64,000 bases of DNA from Trichobilharzia regenti (Eukaryota > Platyhelminthes > Trematoda > Strigeidida > Schistosomatidae). A model generated the notes under the pieces. It was not told where the DNA came from. It saw nothing but the letters and a program-made list of their open reading frames with translations, and made no database searches. The position numbers were made by a program, and so were the translations under genes. The stretch is taken from positions 28,883,379 to 28,947,378 of the forward strand of contig OX235263.1 in NCBI GenBank assembly GCA_944472135.2. Direction: 5' to 3'. Positions within the stretch are counted from its first letter, which is position 1. The number at the start of each line of letters is the position of its first letter. Positions 1-10,599 of this stretch are shown here, in pieces.

Positions 1-519
1 CCCCGAAATGCTTCAAGTTGAGATCATAGTTATTTTTCCAAAGTGCAATATTATTCAAAATACACGGACTTCAATGAACGTTAGGTATCACAAGAATGTG
101 ATGTGACAAGATTTTGTACATACAAAACTACTGGTAACCTTCTACAATAATGTCGATCTACAACCTGCTGCATTTTTGTTATATCACAAATTGAAATGTA
201 AACTGTATACAGTTCGACTAATTAATAAAGTGTACGCTGGTCGTTTTGATCTTCCTTACCTAAACTTAGTAAAAATCAGGATTTCGATGGATAAAAGTCA
301 TTTTTTAATGGCAAACAAGACTGGTGAACGTGTGCGCAGTAACGAATTACAATGTTCATAATTGAGGCTTGAAACTCAAATGTGATTCGTCAAATCACAT
401 CAGCTGTTGAAGTTCAAGGTCATCCATGACTTTTTGATTGGTTGAGGGTTTCGTATAAATCTTGTTGCAGATGAGCGCGCAGATGATTTTCGATTTGTTT
501 GTGCCTACGCGTGGGTTAT
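1..519. other. 5' flank of the CDC25 gene, no gene recognised
   Basis: AT-rich sequence with only short open frames that lack any recognisable motif. The reading frame used by the first CDC25 exon is closed by a TGA at 484-486, so the first ATG in frame is at 520. A promoter or 5' UTR is expected here or upstream of the window, but I see no distinctive element. An acceptor-like TTTAG near 522-526 leaves open that the 520 exon is internal and that an upstream exon lies outside the window. Confidence 0.5.
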
Positions 520-662
520 ATGTTTAGCTTTGGAAATTACCCTAAAGATAAACTTATGAATAAAGGTGTTTTGTCAAGCGATACCCCAGTCACCCGTCTT
601 TCCAAAATACTTTCCGAGGCTAATTTCCTTGACACTTCTAAGAAGACAGAACTAAAACGTGA
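520..662 (+). CDS. CDC25: CDC25 exon 1 (N-terminal regulatory block)
   Basis: The exon opens with MFSFGNYPKDKLMNKG and contains TPVTRLSKILSEANF, a counterpart of the conserved N-terminal SPVT block of CDC25 proteins. Two donors compete: GTGAGT at 659, strong by consensus but out of phase with the next exon's natural acceptor, and GTATCA at 663, weaker but in phase. I chose 662 because it gives a continuous 886-codon product with the strong acceptor before 775. Using 658 would need the poorer acceptor before 786. Confidence 0.6.
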
Positions 663-2545
663 GTATCACTTTCAATTCTCATCTGGGTTTAAATAGTGAG
701 TCAAATTTCAAAAATCGTACCTGCAGATATAGATGAGAGGTATGCATAAATTATTGCAACATTATTGTTTTCAGTGCAAACCAAGAACCTCCCACAGCGT
801 CATCATGGCCTGAAACTCAAGAATTCTTAGTTCGTGAAGGTTCCAACAGTTGCTCATCGGGTTACTACAGTAATGCCACAACTCACTCTGCCCCAGCTTC
901 TTGCATATGTGAACGCGTAAGTCTATAAAAGCTAACTTGTGATGTTACTGAATTTATAGGTTTGTGAAACAAATGCGTTTGAAAATGATCAGCCTGTTTC
1001 TACAATTGAAAGTGCCTACTGTTTTTCGGAATACTTGACACCTGCTGAGAGCAAACTTCGCAGAGCTCACTCCTGCTCAAGTCGGGGATGGCTTGCCAAA
1101 CGACAACGTCGGCAGCAGTGGCCACGGATATCTGGTATATGTAAAGTGAAAGGGGCTTCGAATTCCTCCATTTTGAATGTTGACACTAATTCATGTCCCG
1201 CTGTCATAAGTCACGATAATCAGTCAATGATGAGGCGTTATTCTTTACCACCAGTTGGCGAAGTGGGATCATCTGGGACTTCAGATGACTCGCCAGTAAA
1301 GTCAAATATCATGAGTTTTCTATCATCCAAAAGTCCCAGCCCAAGAAAACAAGTAGACTTATCAAACAGTTCAGTGTGCCCTGTGATCAAAAAGCAACGT
1401 TTTGACTCTCCCACGAAGTCTAATCTGGACGTTACACTACCATCAGAGGATGTGAATGATGTTTCAGACCATGAAATTGCTGGAAACTTATTTCCAAATT
1501 CAAATCATATGCCAAGACCATTTTTTGATCTTCTGCGACATCATTCAACTCCTATGCCATCTTCTTATTCATACAAACCTTGCCCAAGATCCCCTGTAGA
1601 AGTCATTGCTGAAGGAGATTTACACAAACCAGTTATGTCTAAATGTGTTTCCGAATTACCTTCAATTTCATACGATAGAGTACGTTCCTAATGTGTTATT
1701 GCTTAACATATATTATCTGTAGCTTGTAGCTCTTAAAATATGTAGTGATGATGCGTCGAGACAGTAATTTTATATAAGTATATATAATTTTCAATCACTG
1801 TATATATAGTGATGTAGTTCTATCTTACCTGTGTTGATACTCATCAGATATTCCTTCCTTAAGAGGTATCCTTGCAGTTTGTTTGACTTTAGCACGTGAC
1901 TTTTTGGTTACTATTTCATAACCTGCTTGTTCGTGTGTGATTACGCGAAACTGTTTTTCAGGAATCCTTACATATGTGTATTACATCGTTGAGATTCTTG
2001 GTCCGTTATAGTATTTAGGTTAAATTCTACTTGGTTGAAATAAATGTCTGCTTTTGTGTTACACATAACAATTACTATCATGGATTATTATTTCAGCAGT
2101 TCACACCGGTTTGCATTATTGTTATATGACAGTTGAAATGGCCGACACTTTTCTACAAATGGGATATGTTGTCACCAGTCTTGATACTCGTTTCCCGCCT
2201 ATGGGGAAGTTCAGACCTGCATATAAAAATCAACCATATACACCCAGTTTTTTTTTAAAGAAATCATCTCTATGTGCAGTTACTTCGTTCCAATATCCAA
2301 TACTGTTTTTACCAGCTGGTGTAAACCGATTTGATTTTTTGTGCTTCTTAACTGTGAGGTAAAGGTTCCTGGCCTTGGATAAACTTCTGCGTAGTTCGTC
2401 TCGCCACTTGTCTGCCGTAGCTTTGGCTGACTCCAAAAGGAGTAGTACTAATATAATATAATAATATATAATTTTTGTAGGTTATTTTGACTAAAAGACA
2501 AAAGAAATAGAGAAAACGTAAAAACCGAGTTTATTAAATTTGAAG

Positions 2546-2587
<42 letters not shown>

Positions 2588-5500
2588 TAATAATAAGTGT
2601 AAGTGTAGCAGTTGGATTACTCAGGAGAGAATATAAAGAAGTGAATCGATGAATTTGGATGTCTACCCATTAATGGCGTATGGGATTTGACGGGATAGGC
2701 GATTTAAACTCAGTCCTTGTGTGGCCGCATGATTGTCCAGTCCTCGCTTAAAGTTGTCCACAGATGGTGCTGTAGCTGCACCTACCGGTTAGGAGTTCCA
2801 CGGACGATGAACACGCAGTGAGAAGAAGTGGGAGCGTACTTGAGTCTTTGCCTTCTGGGATTTTTACGACGAGGCACATGCCTACTTAATAGCAGAACAC
2901 CTTTGGGTGATCCTGGTCATTTGCGACCCTATAAGCAGTAATCAAATCCCCACCTAAGCTGACGGTGTAGCTTTTTTAACATGAATTTAATAGTGGTGAA
3001 ACAGAACTAAGTTATAACGGTTTTACAGTCGTACATGATTTAGTTGCAGCTATGAATAAACATATCTTTTCTCAAATTTCACGTATATTAACAATTAATT
3101 GACACTCCCCTTTAATATTTTTAACTTTTTATCAATAGATTGCAAAGTGTATCGGCTCTCTGAGCAGTCACAGTTTGTGCAGCGATGGAAGGCGGTCACG
3201 TGCATTGCGTGTTGTGGATAGGACTGGCTCCGGTTTACACTGTGTGTCAACCGAAACGGTTGCTGATTTGGTGTCGGGCAACAACAAACGAAATGTGAAT
3301 TTTGTCATTGTAGACTGCCGCTTTCCGTACGAGTATGAAGGTGGACATATTAAAGGTGCAATCAATATCTTCACCCACAGCGATCTTGTTCAAGAAATTT
3401 TCAATCGTGTACCAGCACAGCGGCCTCCTGGTACGTCTGGACCCCCACGATATCTTGGTCAAGAATTAGGTCGAAGATTAGCAGTAACACAGCGAGAACC
3501 ACTATCCGCACCATGTGAGCTTCTTTCTGATGATGAAGATGACTTGGAAATTTTTGGAAATACGACTTCAGATGTTTCTGACTCTGATCTACCATGTGCC
3601 GATGATAATGGTATAACGGAGACAAATCTACTTGGTGATAGTTCGAAATCAGAGCCAGATCTCAGTTATATCAGCAGTAGTACAGCGAATTCCGGTGACT
3701 CAAACACTCAAGACCCTCCATTTGTTGTCATTTTTCACTGTGAATTTTCCTCTCAGCGTGCACCTGCCTTGTAAGTATACTTAAATTCTTGGTGAACTAA
3801 TATTTTATGAATGTTACTATTTAACTTTTACAATAACTTCTCAATTGTTTGTGTGCATTTATTTCTTCACTGGACCAGTTAGGATGTTGTCAAGTTAGTA
3901 TTTTAACATTACCCAGTGTTTCATAATTGCTGTTAGGATATTACTTGTTCCTTGGTTTCCAGGTAGGACATGGGACCCGACCGAAAGCTGCTAAGTTGAC
4001 GTGGTGGTCGGGCTTGCACATCGCAATGACCAAACGAGCTACACTGGCTGGAACTTATGTTCCTGCAGGTCCTACCATGCCAGGAAAGTTGTTTAAATAG
4101 CGGTTAGACTAAAAGCAGTTACTGTCATATTGTAAGTTGTGTGCACAATGTAAGGTGTTTGTGGCGAAACAGGGATCTGACGACAGTTAGCCGACCAGCA
4201 CATCAGCAATGCTCCCAACTCTCTAGACAGTACAGGGCATTAACAGCTGTCGGCCCTGAAAATCGTACATCCCGACTTATTTCGCAGCGGACCTCAGCCG
4301 GTGGTTAGATCTTAATACGGGTGCAACTCCAAAAATCACCTTGAGCAGTTTGTGGCTTGTTGACTGTCTTGTTGCGCTTACTCTTTCCGGTCAGCCATCT
4401 AATTTTCAGTATGGAATCAGTGAGAGTTACTAATGCACTTCCGCAGGCTGTTGGAAATTCCTCTTGTGAAACTCCATGTTTCTGAATCATATGGAACCGC
4501 TGGCTTGACATTAGTGCTGTAAAGTTCTGTAAATCTTCACAGAGTTCCTGATCCTGGCTTTGATTCTCGTCATTCGTACCACCTGACTTCAGGTAAGTGA
4601 AGGGGATTATTGATATAAGTATAAAACTTGGGCGCTATGGTAGAGTACAAGTCTCTAATAGATAAGATGAATTACACAGTGTTGACATTAATGTTAACTG
4701 ATGACGTTTCGAGCACAAAGTATTGTGTGAGTGACTTCATATGATTTTGAGCAATAATTTGTACTCGAAACGTTAACACTGTGTGATTTATCAGAATAAA
4801 ATCTCATCCATAATGAAGTGGAGGTGACTTCCTTTTCATTCATCCCGTTGATGGTGGTTGGTGCTTGTTGTTTTGTTGGCTATAGTGTTATCTCCGCCTA
4901 TGCTCTTATGCAAACTTGTTAGTTTTCGAGTTTTTTCTGCATGAGACATAAGTCAATGACGTTCAAATCTTCCCAGGTCGTTCCATCGTTCCAATATATG
5001 CTACACTTCTCACTTTCAACAGTCTGAAGCATAGTCCAGTCTGTCATAGTCAAAAAGATGATCGGTGATATTATTCAACTGGTAAAAGGCTTCGGCAAGT
5101 TTAGCATACGGCATCATCATGTAGCTGTTGAATGAGGCTAATAACCTAATCTAATTTGTTAGCTGGTTCTAAGTCTGGAAAAGGAAGTTGGTTTTGAGGC
5201 TAGCATCTGCACCCCTTACAATGCTACCAGTTTCTAGTGAAACTCAAAGCACAGGAGGATATGGAATCGGTAGGACAACAAACGTATTAGAAATTTATAG
5301 ATGTACACCTGGGCTTTTGCCGGAAATCTGCTTAGTTTACTCTATGAAACAAGACTGAATAGTATTTTTGTTTTTATTCTTTGTATTCACTGAATATTAA
5401 TTGAGTACCTTTCACTCACTATTTTAATGTTATTTATGAAAATTCAGGGCTGCATTCCTACGAAGTGTTGATCGTGTGTCAAATTACCACCGCTATCCGT

Positions 5501-8211
5501 TTCTCTATTTTCCGGAGATCTATGTTATGAAAGGTGGATACTCTGCATTTTATAAAAAATTCTCTGTGAGTTTACATAGATTTCAGTTTTGTTCTTAGCC
5601 CAATTTGAAATAGAGAAGTAAGTAAACTAACTTTATTTGTTCATTTAGCATTTGTGTACGCCGCAAGAATATGTGAAAATGTTCCATCGAGACCATAGAA
5701 ATGATTTGCGTTTGTACAAGCGTCTCACACGTCGTGTAAGTTCTGCCTGTTTGGCATGTATTAAACCACAACCAAACGAAAACAAAAAGCCAGATATACC
5801 ATTGTGTGAAGTCGACAGTTTTTGTCAGCTTCCTCGACTGAAGAAACCTGATGACATTCCACTGCAACTTCAATTTCCTTCGAAGCATGCATTCCATATC
5901 GGGGACGAAAGCGATGTTTCCTGTAACATGCAGGTTGAGAATAAGGAAAACTGTGTACCAGCAGGTAAGTATTTCGTTTGGTTGCTTTCTCTTTACTGAC
6001 TGACTGACCGACTGGTTTCAACATAGAACTTTGCCCCGATATGCAGCAGTTCGAGTCACCACACTCCACACCCGACCGAAAGCTGCTACCTTGACGTGGT
6101 GGTCGGGCTTGAACACCGCAATGACCTAATCAAGCTATACTGGCTGAGACTTATGTCTCTTGAGGTTCTACCATGCCAGGCAGGTTGTTTGGATAGCGGT
6201 TAAACAAAAAGCAGCTACCCCATCCAATACCATGATTCAAACAAATTCACAAAATTTCATGCCGGATCGGCCGTGGCCTGGATTAACAACGACCGCGCTT
6301 CCTGCTGCCGTGTCACAGGGCAGGAGCGATAAGTATGCTACTGAGACACACCAAACAAAAGACAGACAATACAAGAGAAGAGAGTAAAATGCAAAATAGA
6401 GACGGTAAACAGGGACATGGGGCAAAAAGAACGGTAATATCGAAAAACTACCAGAAATTGCATCACAGTAGAAAATTCAATTGTTTGAATGGCTGCTACC
6501 CTGCCGTGGTGGATGCGCTTACTCATCGTAATGATCCAGTCCAGTGGTGTTGGCAGAAAAGCTCATTTCTACCATGTCAAAAAAGACTAGTTGGTGGGCG
6601 TTGAGACTTAAAGCAACTGATAGCAAAATATTGTACATGTGCAGTGAACACAACTGATTATTTTATTGCATGGGTAATAGAAGTCAGGTTTGTAGGGTCG
6701 GGTGGTTCTCAAGCCCCCAAAAAATTAGTTGTGCTCTAAGTCACTGATGATTTAAACTAATTGCCGTATAAACAAAAGTATCGTAAACTGTCAAATAAAC
6801 CATGTATCCAGTCTACAAGAGAGATGACTCAGGGTTATGTTAAGGTGGTTACACGGCAACCATCCATTCTGTGGCACATACGTGAATCTGTACTTAGCAT
6901 TCGCATTTGGATACAGTTCTGAACTTATTATTATGAAGTAAAAGTATTTGACGGAGTAAGCGATTCTCAGTCTGCTGTATAAAACTGGCAGACTGTTTTC
7001 GAACATCAGAAAGCTAACAGCTAGAGAATATACCCAATTGTTGTAGAATCAGTAGATGAATAGATGAACTGACTTTCAGGCTCCTGAAGTAAGTCGATTG
7101 TAAACTCAGTAATTCTGTGTAGTGCCTCTGATTCCTGGCGGGTAGTGAAAAGTAAGTATGCGAAAAAGGCAGTGACGATAGGTACCGATACATTGCTTTA
7201 AGCTTATAAGAGTGGCTAGGTTTATTATTGCATCAATAAGTTATCAAAGTGAGTAAACGGTGGTATGTACTCCTTGGATAATGCATGTACCAATTCACCT
7301 TCAGTAGCCTGAGTGGGTCGTTAACTTAAAACACCTGAGGCTTATATAGGTTGAGGAAACAGTTGAGCCGATTTCAATAGTCTGAGGTTAAAGACATCTA
7401 GTTGTGTGCGGCAATTCCCGAAATATGTTGACACTAATTGACCAGGGTTATTGAGGTGGAGTGGTAATTTTGATGTTCTGCAATTGTAGACTACATTTTC
7501 TGTGTTAGGAATCCTGTGTGTATGTTACTGCGAATTTTACTGAGGTTTGGAATGTATGTTCATTTTATAGTATATCTCATGCCCATATTGCAGTACTCAT
7601 CTTTCACTTTCTTTTATTCAGACGTTTGCAGCCATTCACAAAATACCTCTACTCATTCTTCAAGTAATGAGAAGCCTGATGTGACTTCTCCTTCTGTAGC
7701 ACCTTGTAGTTCTGAAAGACTATCGTCGAGTATGGTAGATAGTCCTCTTGGTTTGGCAGAGGTGGTTGTCAGGGTTGGTCGTCGAGTGATTGCAGCCACG
7801 TTGGGTGGTGCTGGCGCAAAGTCTACTGAAGTTGCTCGCGTTTTAAATCAAGTAAAACAACCTGAATCGGTTCAACCAGTTAATGTTGTACAAAGGAGGC
7901 CACAGGCGCGTTTTGCACTGAAACGTGCTCTTACTACTAGTGCCTTGGATACTCCTTGTCAAATGTTACGTCCAAGTGATCACAATCCTTTCTGTGATGG
8001 TGGTAGTTATTTACAAAATACACCAGCGATTAGGAAAGCTCGGCCTAATAATGATACATTTGATTTAGCAGCAATGGCAACAGACAATAATAATAATAGT
8101 TGTTTAACAATATCAAACTCTTCAGTTGATTCGAATCATAATATTGAGGTTCAGTCTTCACCAGAAAAAGGACTTTTGTCTTACCACAGTCTTTCAACAT
8201 ATAGTGAGTGA
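520..8211 (+). CDS. CDC25: CDC25-type dual-specificity phosphatase (M-phase inducer phosphatase), seven-exon model
   Basis: CDC25 removes inhibitory phosphates from cyclin-dependent kinases and triggers entry into S or M phase. Model: join(520-662, 775-916, 960-1679, 3139-3770, 5448-5565, 5649-5964, 7622-8211), 2661 nt, 886 codons plus stop. Every junction uses GT..AG and the phases agree. Diagnostic family blocks are VIVDCRFPYEYEGGHIKGA (about residues 391-409), the active-site loop HCEFSSQR (catalytic Cys about residue 536, codon 3739-3741; Arg codon 3757-3759), then YFPEIYVMKGGY and the helix ending the domain at the start of exon 6. The N-terminal block TPVTRLSKILSE resembles the SPVTNLT-type block of animal CDC25. 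Oddities are an acidic insert of about 90 residues before the active-site strand and a C-terminal tail of more than 250 residues after the catalytic domain. The least certain points are the start and the first donor. Confidence 0.9.
775..916 (+). CDS. CDC25: CDC25 exon 2 (regulatory region)
   Basis: Acceptor TTGTTTTCAG before 775 and donor GTAAGT at 917. In the frame that joins exon 3 it reads through 47 codons without a stop and is rich in Ser, Thr and Pro, as in the disordered regulatory half of CDC25. It ends in phase 0 and joins exon 3 across a 43-nt intron, a very small intron as often seen in trematode 5' gene regions. Confidence 0.75.
960..1679 (+). CDS. CDC25: CDC25 exon 3 (phosphorylation-site-rich regulatory region)
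   Basis: A 240-codon exon in phase 0 at both ends (acceptor TTTATAG, donor GTACGT). It encodes a low-complexity Ser/Pro-rich segment with proline-directed sites such as DDSPVK, KSPSPRK and FDSPTK, which fit the Cdk consensus S-P-x-K. It also has the motif RRYSLPP (Ser codon 1242-1244, about residue 190), which fits the R-x-x-S-x-P pattern of the Chk1/14-3-3 site of vertebrate CDC25. The frame stays open past the donor to 1691, but the phase match with exon 4 supports splicing at 1679. Confidence 0.85.
2210..2985 (-). mobile_element. LINE 3' fragment (C-terminal RT tail) in CDC25 intron 3
   Basis: Read on the minus strand, 2985 down to about 2640 gives a frameshifted version of the usual C-terminal end of LINE reverse transcriptases, including PWNS, then APSVDNFKRGLDNH. 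This matches the WNSLP..V..APSV..FK..LD pattern of such proteins. The stretch 2440-2230 continues on the same strand as an open frame with TADKWRDELRRSLSKARNLY, perhaps the 3' part of the same element. It is dead, 5'-truncated and split by a (TA)n tract. Confidence 0.55.
2549..2584. repeat. (TA)n microsatellite
   Basis: About 36 nt of uninterrupted AT dinucleotides within intron 3 of CDC25. Confidence 0.97.
3139..3770 (+). CDS. CDC25: CDC25 exon 4 (catalytic rhodanese fold with active-site loop)
   Basis: Acceptor ATCAATAG before 3139, donor GTAAGT at 3771; phase 0 in, phase 2 out. It encodes the start of the catalytic domain, the block FVIVDCRFPYEYEGGHIKGA, and after a long insert the strand VVIFHC with loop HCEFSSQR. 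In vertebrate CDC25 roughly 33-35 residues separate the NLYT-like segment from the catalytic Cys; here there are about 125. The extra stretch (about 3412-3714) is acidic and Ser-rich, with runs such as LLSDDEDDLEIF, and contains no stop or frameshift, so it looks like a real insertion. Confidence 0.93.
3955..4290. repeat. Dispersed repeat unit (copy 1) in CDC25 intron 4
   Basis: The segment 3975-4120 is clearly homologous to 6063-6225: both carry GACGTGGTGGTCGGGCTTG, a following CCGCAATGACC-like stretch and CTACCATGCCAGG. I do not recognise a coding function. In copy 2 it sits beside RTE-B 3' UTR sequence, so it may be part of a LINE-related composite repeat. Confidence 0.6.
4300..4640 (-). 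mobile_element. LINE RT C-terminal fragment (RTE-A-like), dead
   Basis: On the minus strand the open frame 4511-4305 contains ILKIRWLTGKSKRNK, matching the R.ILKIRWPD.ISN segment near the end of RTE-type polymerases, preceded by a LVTLTDS-type segment. The rest of the element is missing. It lies in intron 4 of CDC25, antisense to the gene. Confidence 0.5.
4670..4790. repeat. Imperfect inverted repeat (foldback) in intron 4
   Basis: The left part contains CACAGTGTTGAC, then CGTTTCGAGCACAAAGTATTG. The right part read in reverse gives CACAGTGTTAACGTTTCGAG followed by TACAAATTATTG. A related string (TTTCGAACACAATTTATTG) occurs at about 11550-11570. It could be the end of a mobile element; I cannot name it. 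Confidence 0.5.
5448..5565 (+). CDS. CDC25: CDC25 exon 5 (catalytic domain, YFPEIYVMKGGY block)
   Basis: Acceptor AAATTCAG before 5448 and donor GTGAGT at 5566. Phase 2 entry completes the Leu codon split with exon 4. It encodes the helix after the active-site loop, then YHRYPFLYFPEIYVMKGGYSAF, the counterpart of YPSLYYPEMYILKGGY in vertebrate CDC25. It ends in phase 0. Confidence 0.93.
5649..5964 (+). CDS. CDC25: CDC25 exon 6 (end of catalytic domain and linker)
   Basis: Acceptor TTCATTTAG before 5649, donor GTAAGT at 5965. The first 30 or so codons (CTPQEYVKMFHRDHRNDLRL) correspond to the C-terminal helix of the CDC25 catalytic domain, where vertebrates have a P..Y..M....F...L pattern. The remainder is a basic, then acidic, linker without a recognised domain. 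It exits in phase 1. Without splicing the frame stops at 5999. Confidence 0.9.
6001..6600 (-). mobile_element. RTE-B 3' UTR/dispersed-repeat composite in intron 6
   Basis: Read on the minus strand, 6470-6340 and 6068-6001 match the two halves of the untranslated end of RTE-B at 10185-10350 and 12360-12530 (TTTCGATATTAC, GTTTACCGTCTCTATTTTG, and the terminal GACTCGAACTGCTGCAT with AAAGTTCTATGTTGAAACCAG). Between them lies the unit shared with 3975-4120. A weaker copy of that unit starts near 6490 (GGCTGCTACCCTGCCGTGGTGG). No coding capacity. Confidence 0.55.
7622..8211 (+). CDS. CDC25: CDC25 exon 7 (C-terminal extension)
   Basis: Acceptor TTTATTCAG before 7622; phase 1 entry completes an Asp codon and continues for 196 codons to TGA at 8209-8211. 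The product is Ser/Thr/Asn-rich with a conspicuous hydrophobic stretch (GLAEVVVRVGRRVIAATLGG) and polyAsn. I recognise no domain. Vertebrate CDC25 proteins end soon after the catalytic domain, so this tail is unusual. A donor-like GTGAGT at 8204-8209 overlaps the stop, so a further exon or an alternative form is possible. Confidence 0.75.
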
Positions 8212-9085
8212 ATATATTCTAATATTTCTAATCTTTGTTCCATTTGTTCCCTTTAATATTGATCATCCCTCAGTGTTCTCAGGTTAAGTGGGGTGTTTTT
8301 GTTTTCAACATAACCTGTATATATAAATATTTATTTCGAAGTATGCAACTGTAATAGTTTCTTTTCAATAGCGCGATGATGAATGATGTTGTTTCTACTT
8401 GCAATATTTATACTTTTGTTTTTGATAGTAACCTTTTTTATCTTTTGATACGCATGTACTACTTTGTGTGCATTTATTCAATTTTTCCTAGGAGTATTAT
8501 ATTGCTTATTTATTTTTTAATTTTTTAATCAATTAGACATTTTGTACAGTCTTTTCGGATTTCTTTTATTATGTCACATGGGTAATAATGCATGCATCCA
8601 TGGAATGTGAACCACTTGGTGAGCGTCTGCTGCTCATTATTGTCTTTATTATTATTATTATAAATTATCTTCCTTCGACAAGTGTCATCCATATATGTAT
8701 GGATATATGTTGTATAGACACTTGTATTAATGGCATTTATATCGTCCTATTGTTTATATGTTTCTATTCATCAGTGTGTATTACAAAACAGGCATGCGCC
8801 AATTGTTCCATTTATATGTGATCAAGTGCATTATGCAGAAAATTATGAAAATGACTATGCTAAGTGAATGATAATATCTCATAATATACATACATATATA
8901 CACAAATATATGGAATTTTTATACTGTTGTCACATCTTTACCTAGTGGCAACCAAGTAGTGACCAACTTATAAGCATACAATTCACATTTTATTTTATCT
9001 CGAAACGTTTCCCGTATAAATCCTTGGTGAATTTGTCATCTTATACAGTGGGTGTTTTTCATAATAATTCGCCTTTTTTTATTCA
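8212..9085. other. CDC25 3' flank, no gene seen
   Basis: Very AT-rich, with short ATT and TA runs. The CDC25 3' UTR must begin here, but I could not pick a convincing polyadenylation site. Open frames here are low-complexity and have no motif. Confidence 0.5.
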
Positions 9086-9087
9086 AA

Positions 9088-10350
9088 TACATTGCACTGA
9101 TTAAGGCACTCTACTCGTACTCATACAGCCAGGTGAGGGCCTACGGCGAGTTGTCATCTGAAGTGGTAACGACTAGTAGTGTCCGTCAAGGATGCCCATT
9201 ATCCCCATTTCTATTCAACTTCATCATAGATGTACTAATGGACTTAACCCTAACTAACTTCAGCGACTCAGGGATTGACTTGCTACCAGGGAATAATCTC
9301 GTTGACTTAGAATATGGAGATGATATAGTCCTGCTAGATGAAGATGCTGACGACATGCAGAGTCTTCGGAACACCTTGAGGTGCAATCTACGAATGTTTG
9401 GCATGCGATTCGCTCCCGCCAAATGGAAGATGATTTTACAGGACTGAACTACACCGACTCCTAGATTCGAAATAGGGAGTGAAGTGATAGAGCACGTTGA
9501 CCGCTTCACTTATTTGGGAAGTTCCATCAGCCAGTGCCAACGGGTTGATCTCTGACGAAATCTCAGCACGGATACAGAGGACTAGTTTCGCATATGTCAG
9601 TTTACGCCGTCTCTGGTGTAGACGTGATATCCGGCTAGCTGTCAGCCAAAAAACGTGTGTACTGCGCAGCAGTCCGCTCCATCCTCCTTTATGGCTGTGA
9701 GACCTGGCCATTGAGAGTGGAAGACATGATAAGATTATCTGTCTTTGATCATAGGTGACTGCGTTCTATCTCCCGTGTTAAGTGATATAATAGGGTGAGC
9801 AATACTAAGTTTAGGCGTCGAACGCTAGGTAAGGAGGGGAAACCAATCGACGAGGCTGTGAAATTACATCGATTGAGATGGTTAGGACGTGTGTTACGCA
9901 TGCACGCCTAGTCGTCGCCTTCCTCGACAATGGGCAATGTTAGAGGATAAAGGGTCAGGCTGGAAAGGAGCTAGCGGCGGTCAAATCAAAACATGGCCTC
10001 ACCAGTCAATGAAATCCACAACAGTTAGTTTAAGCCAGCCACATAGGAAGGTGTAGACTTCCTGTCTGGTTGGGATCCCCGGGACGGTAAAAACCAATGG
10101 TTGGAAACAATTGTTGAAATGGCTCAAACGCATCGTTCACAATGGCTGGTGCAGATGCATCCACTCCTTGTGACTTATGATTTCCAATGAAACTGTTTTG
10201 TTCTTCGTTATTACTATTCCTTTGTCTCACACCTCTATTTACTGTCTCTATTATGCATTTCTTCTACTTTGTTCTCTTGCTTTGTGTGCTACAAGGAGGG
10301 AGTGTGGCGACTTGAACTGGCGCACATATGTGCAAAGTTCTATGTCGACA
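9088..10350 (+). mobile_element. RTE-B LINE, 5'-truncated copy (RT domain to 3' UTR)
   Basis: Begins inside the reverse transcriptase: KALYSYSYSQVRAYGELSSE, SVRQGCPLSPFLFNFIIDVL, GIDLLPGNNLVDLEYGDDIV. The catalytic YADD is YGDD here. Further on, in shifting frames, come the SETWPL-type block (CETWPLRVEDM), the HRLRWLGRVL block and a 3' UTR ending near GGCGACTTGAACTGG..AAGTTCTATGTCGAC. Stops at 9445 and several frameshifts kill it. It is transcribed in the same direction as CDC25, about 0.9 kb downstream. Confidence 0.8.
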
Positions 10351-10599
10351 ACACAGACTTTTTTATTCGGTCTACTCTGTTGAGCAGAAGTAACACTTTT
10401 TCATCTCCTAATTACTTTTGAGGTTTACTTTCTTGCCGAAAAAAATAACTAGGATAAATTATTGTGTAGTGTGTAGAGGTACACTGCTTGAGTTCACGTG
10501 TGTTCACATCATAGGGTCCGTATTGTTCTTCTTCAGGCTTGTCTGCTGTTTGTAGTTAGAAGGCAGAAGAACATATTGTTCACGTAATCTTTGTTCACT

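Noticed and set aside
6237..6604. Several open frames of 60-90 codons in CDC25 intron 6
   Set aside because: They fall in an RTE-B 3' UTR composite and overlap each other on both strands without a motif.
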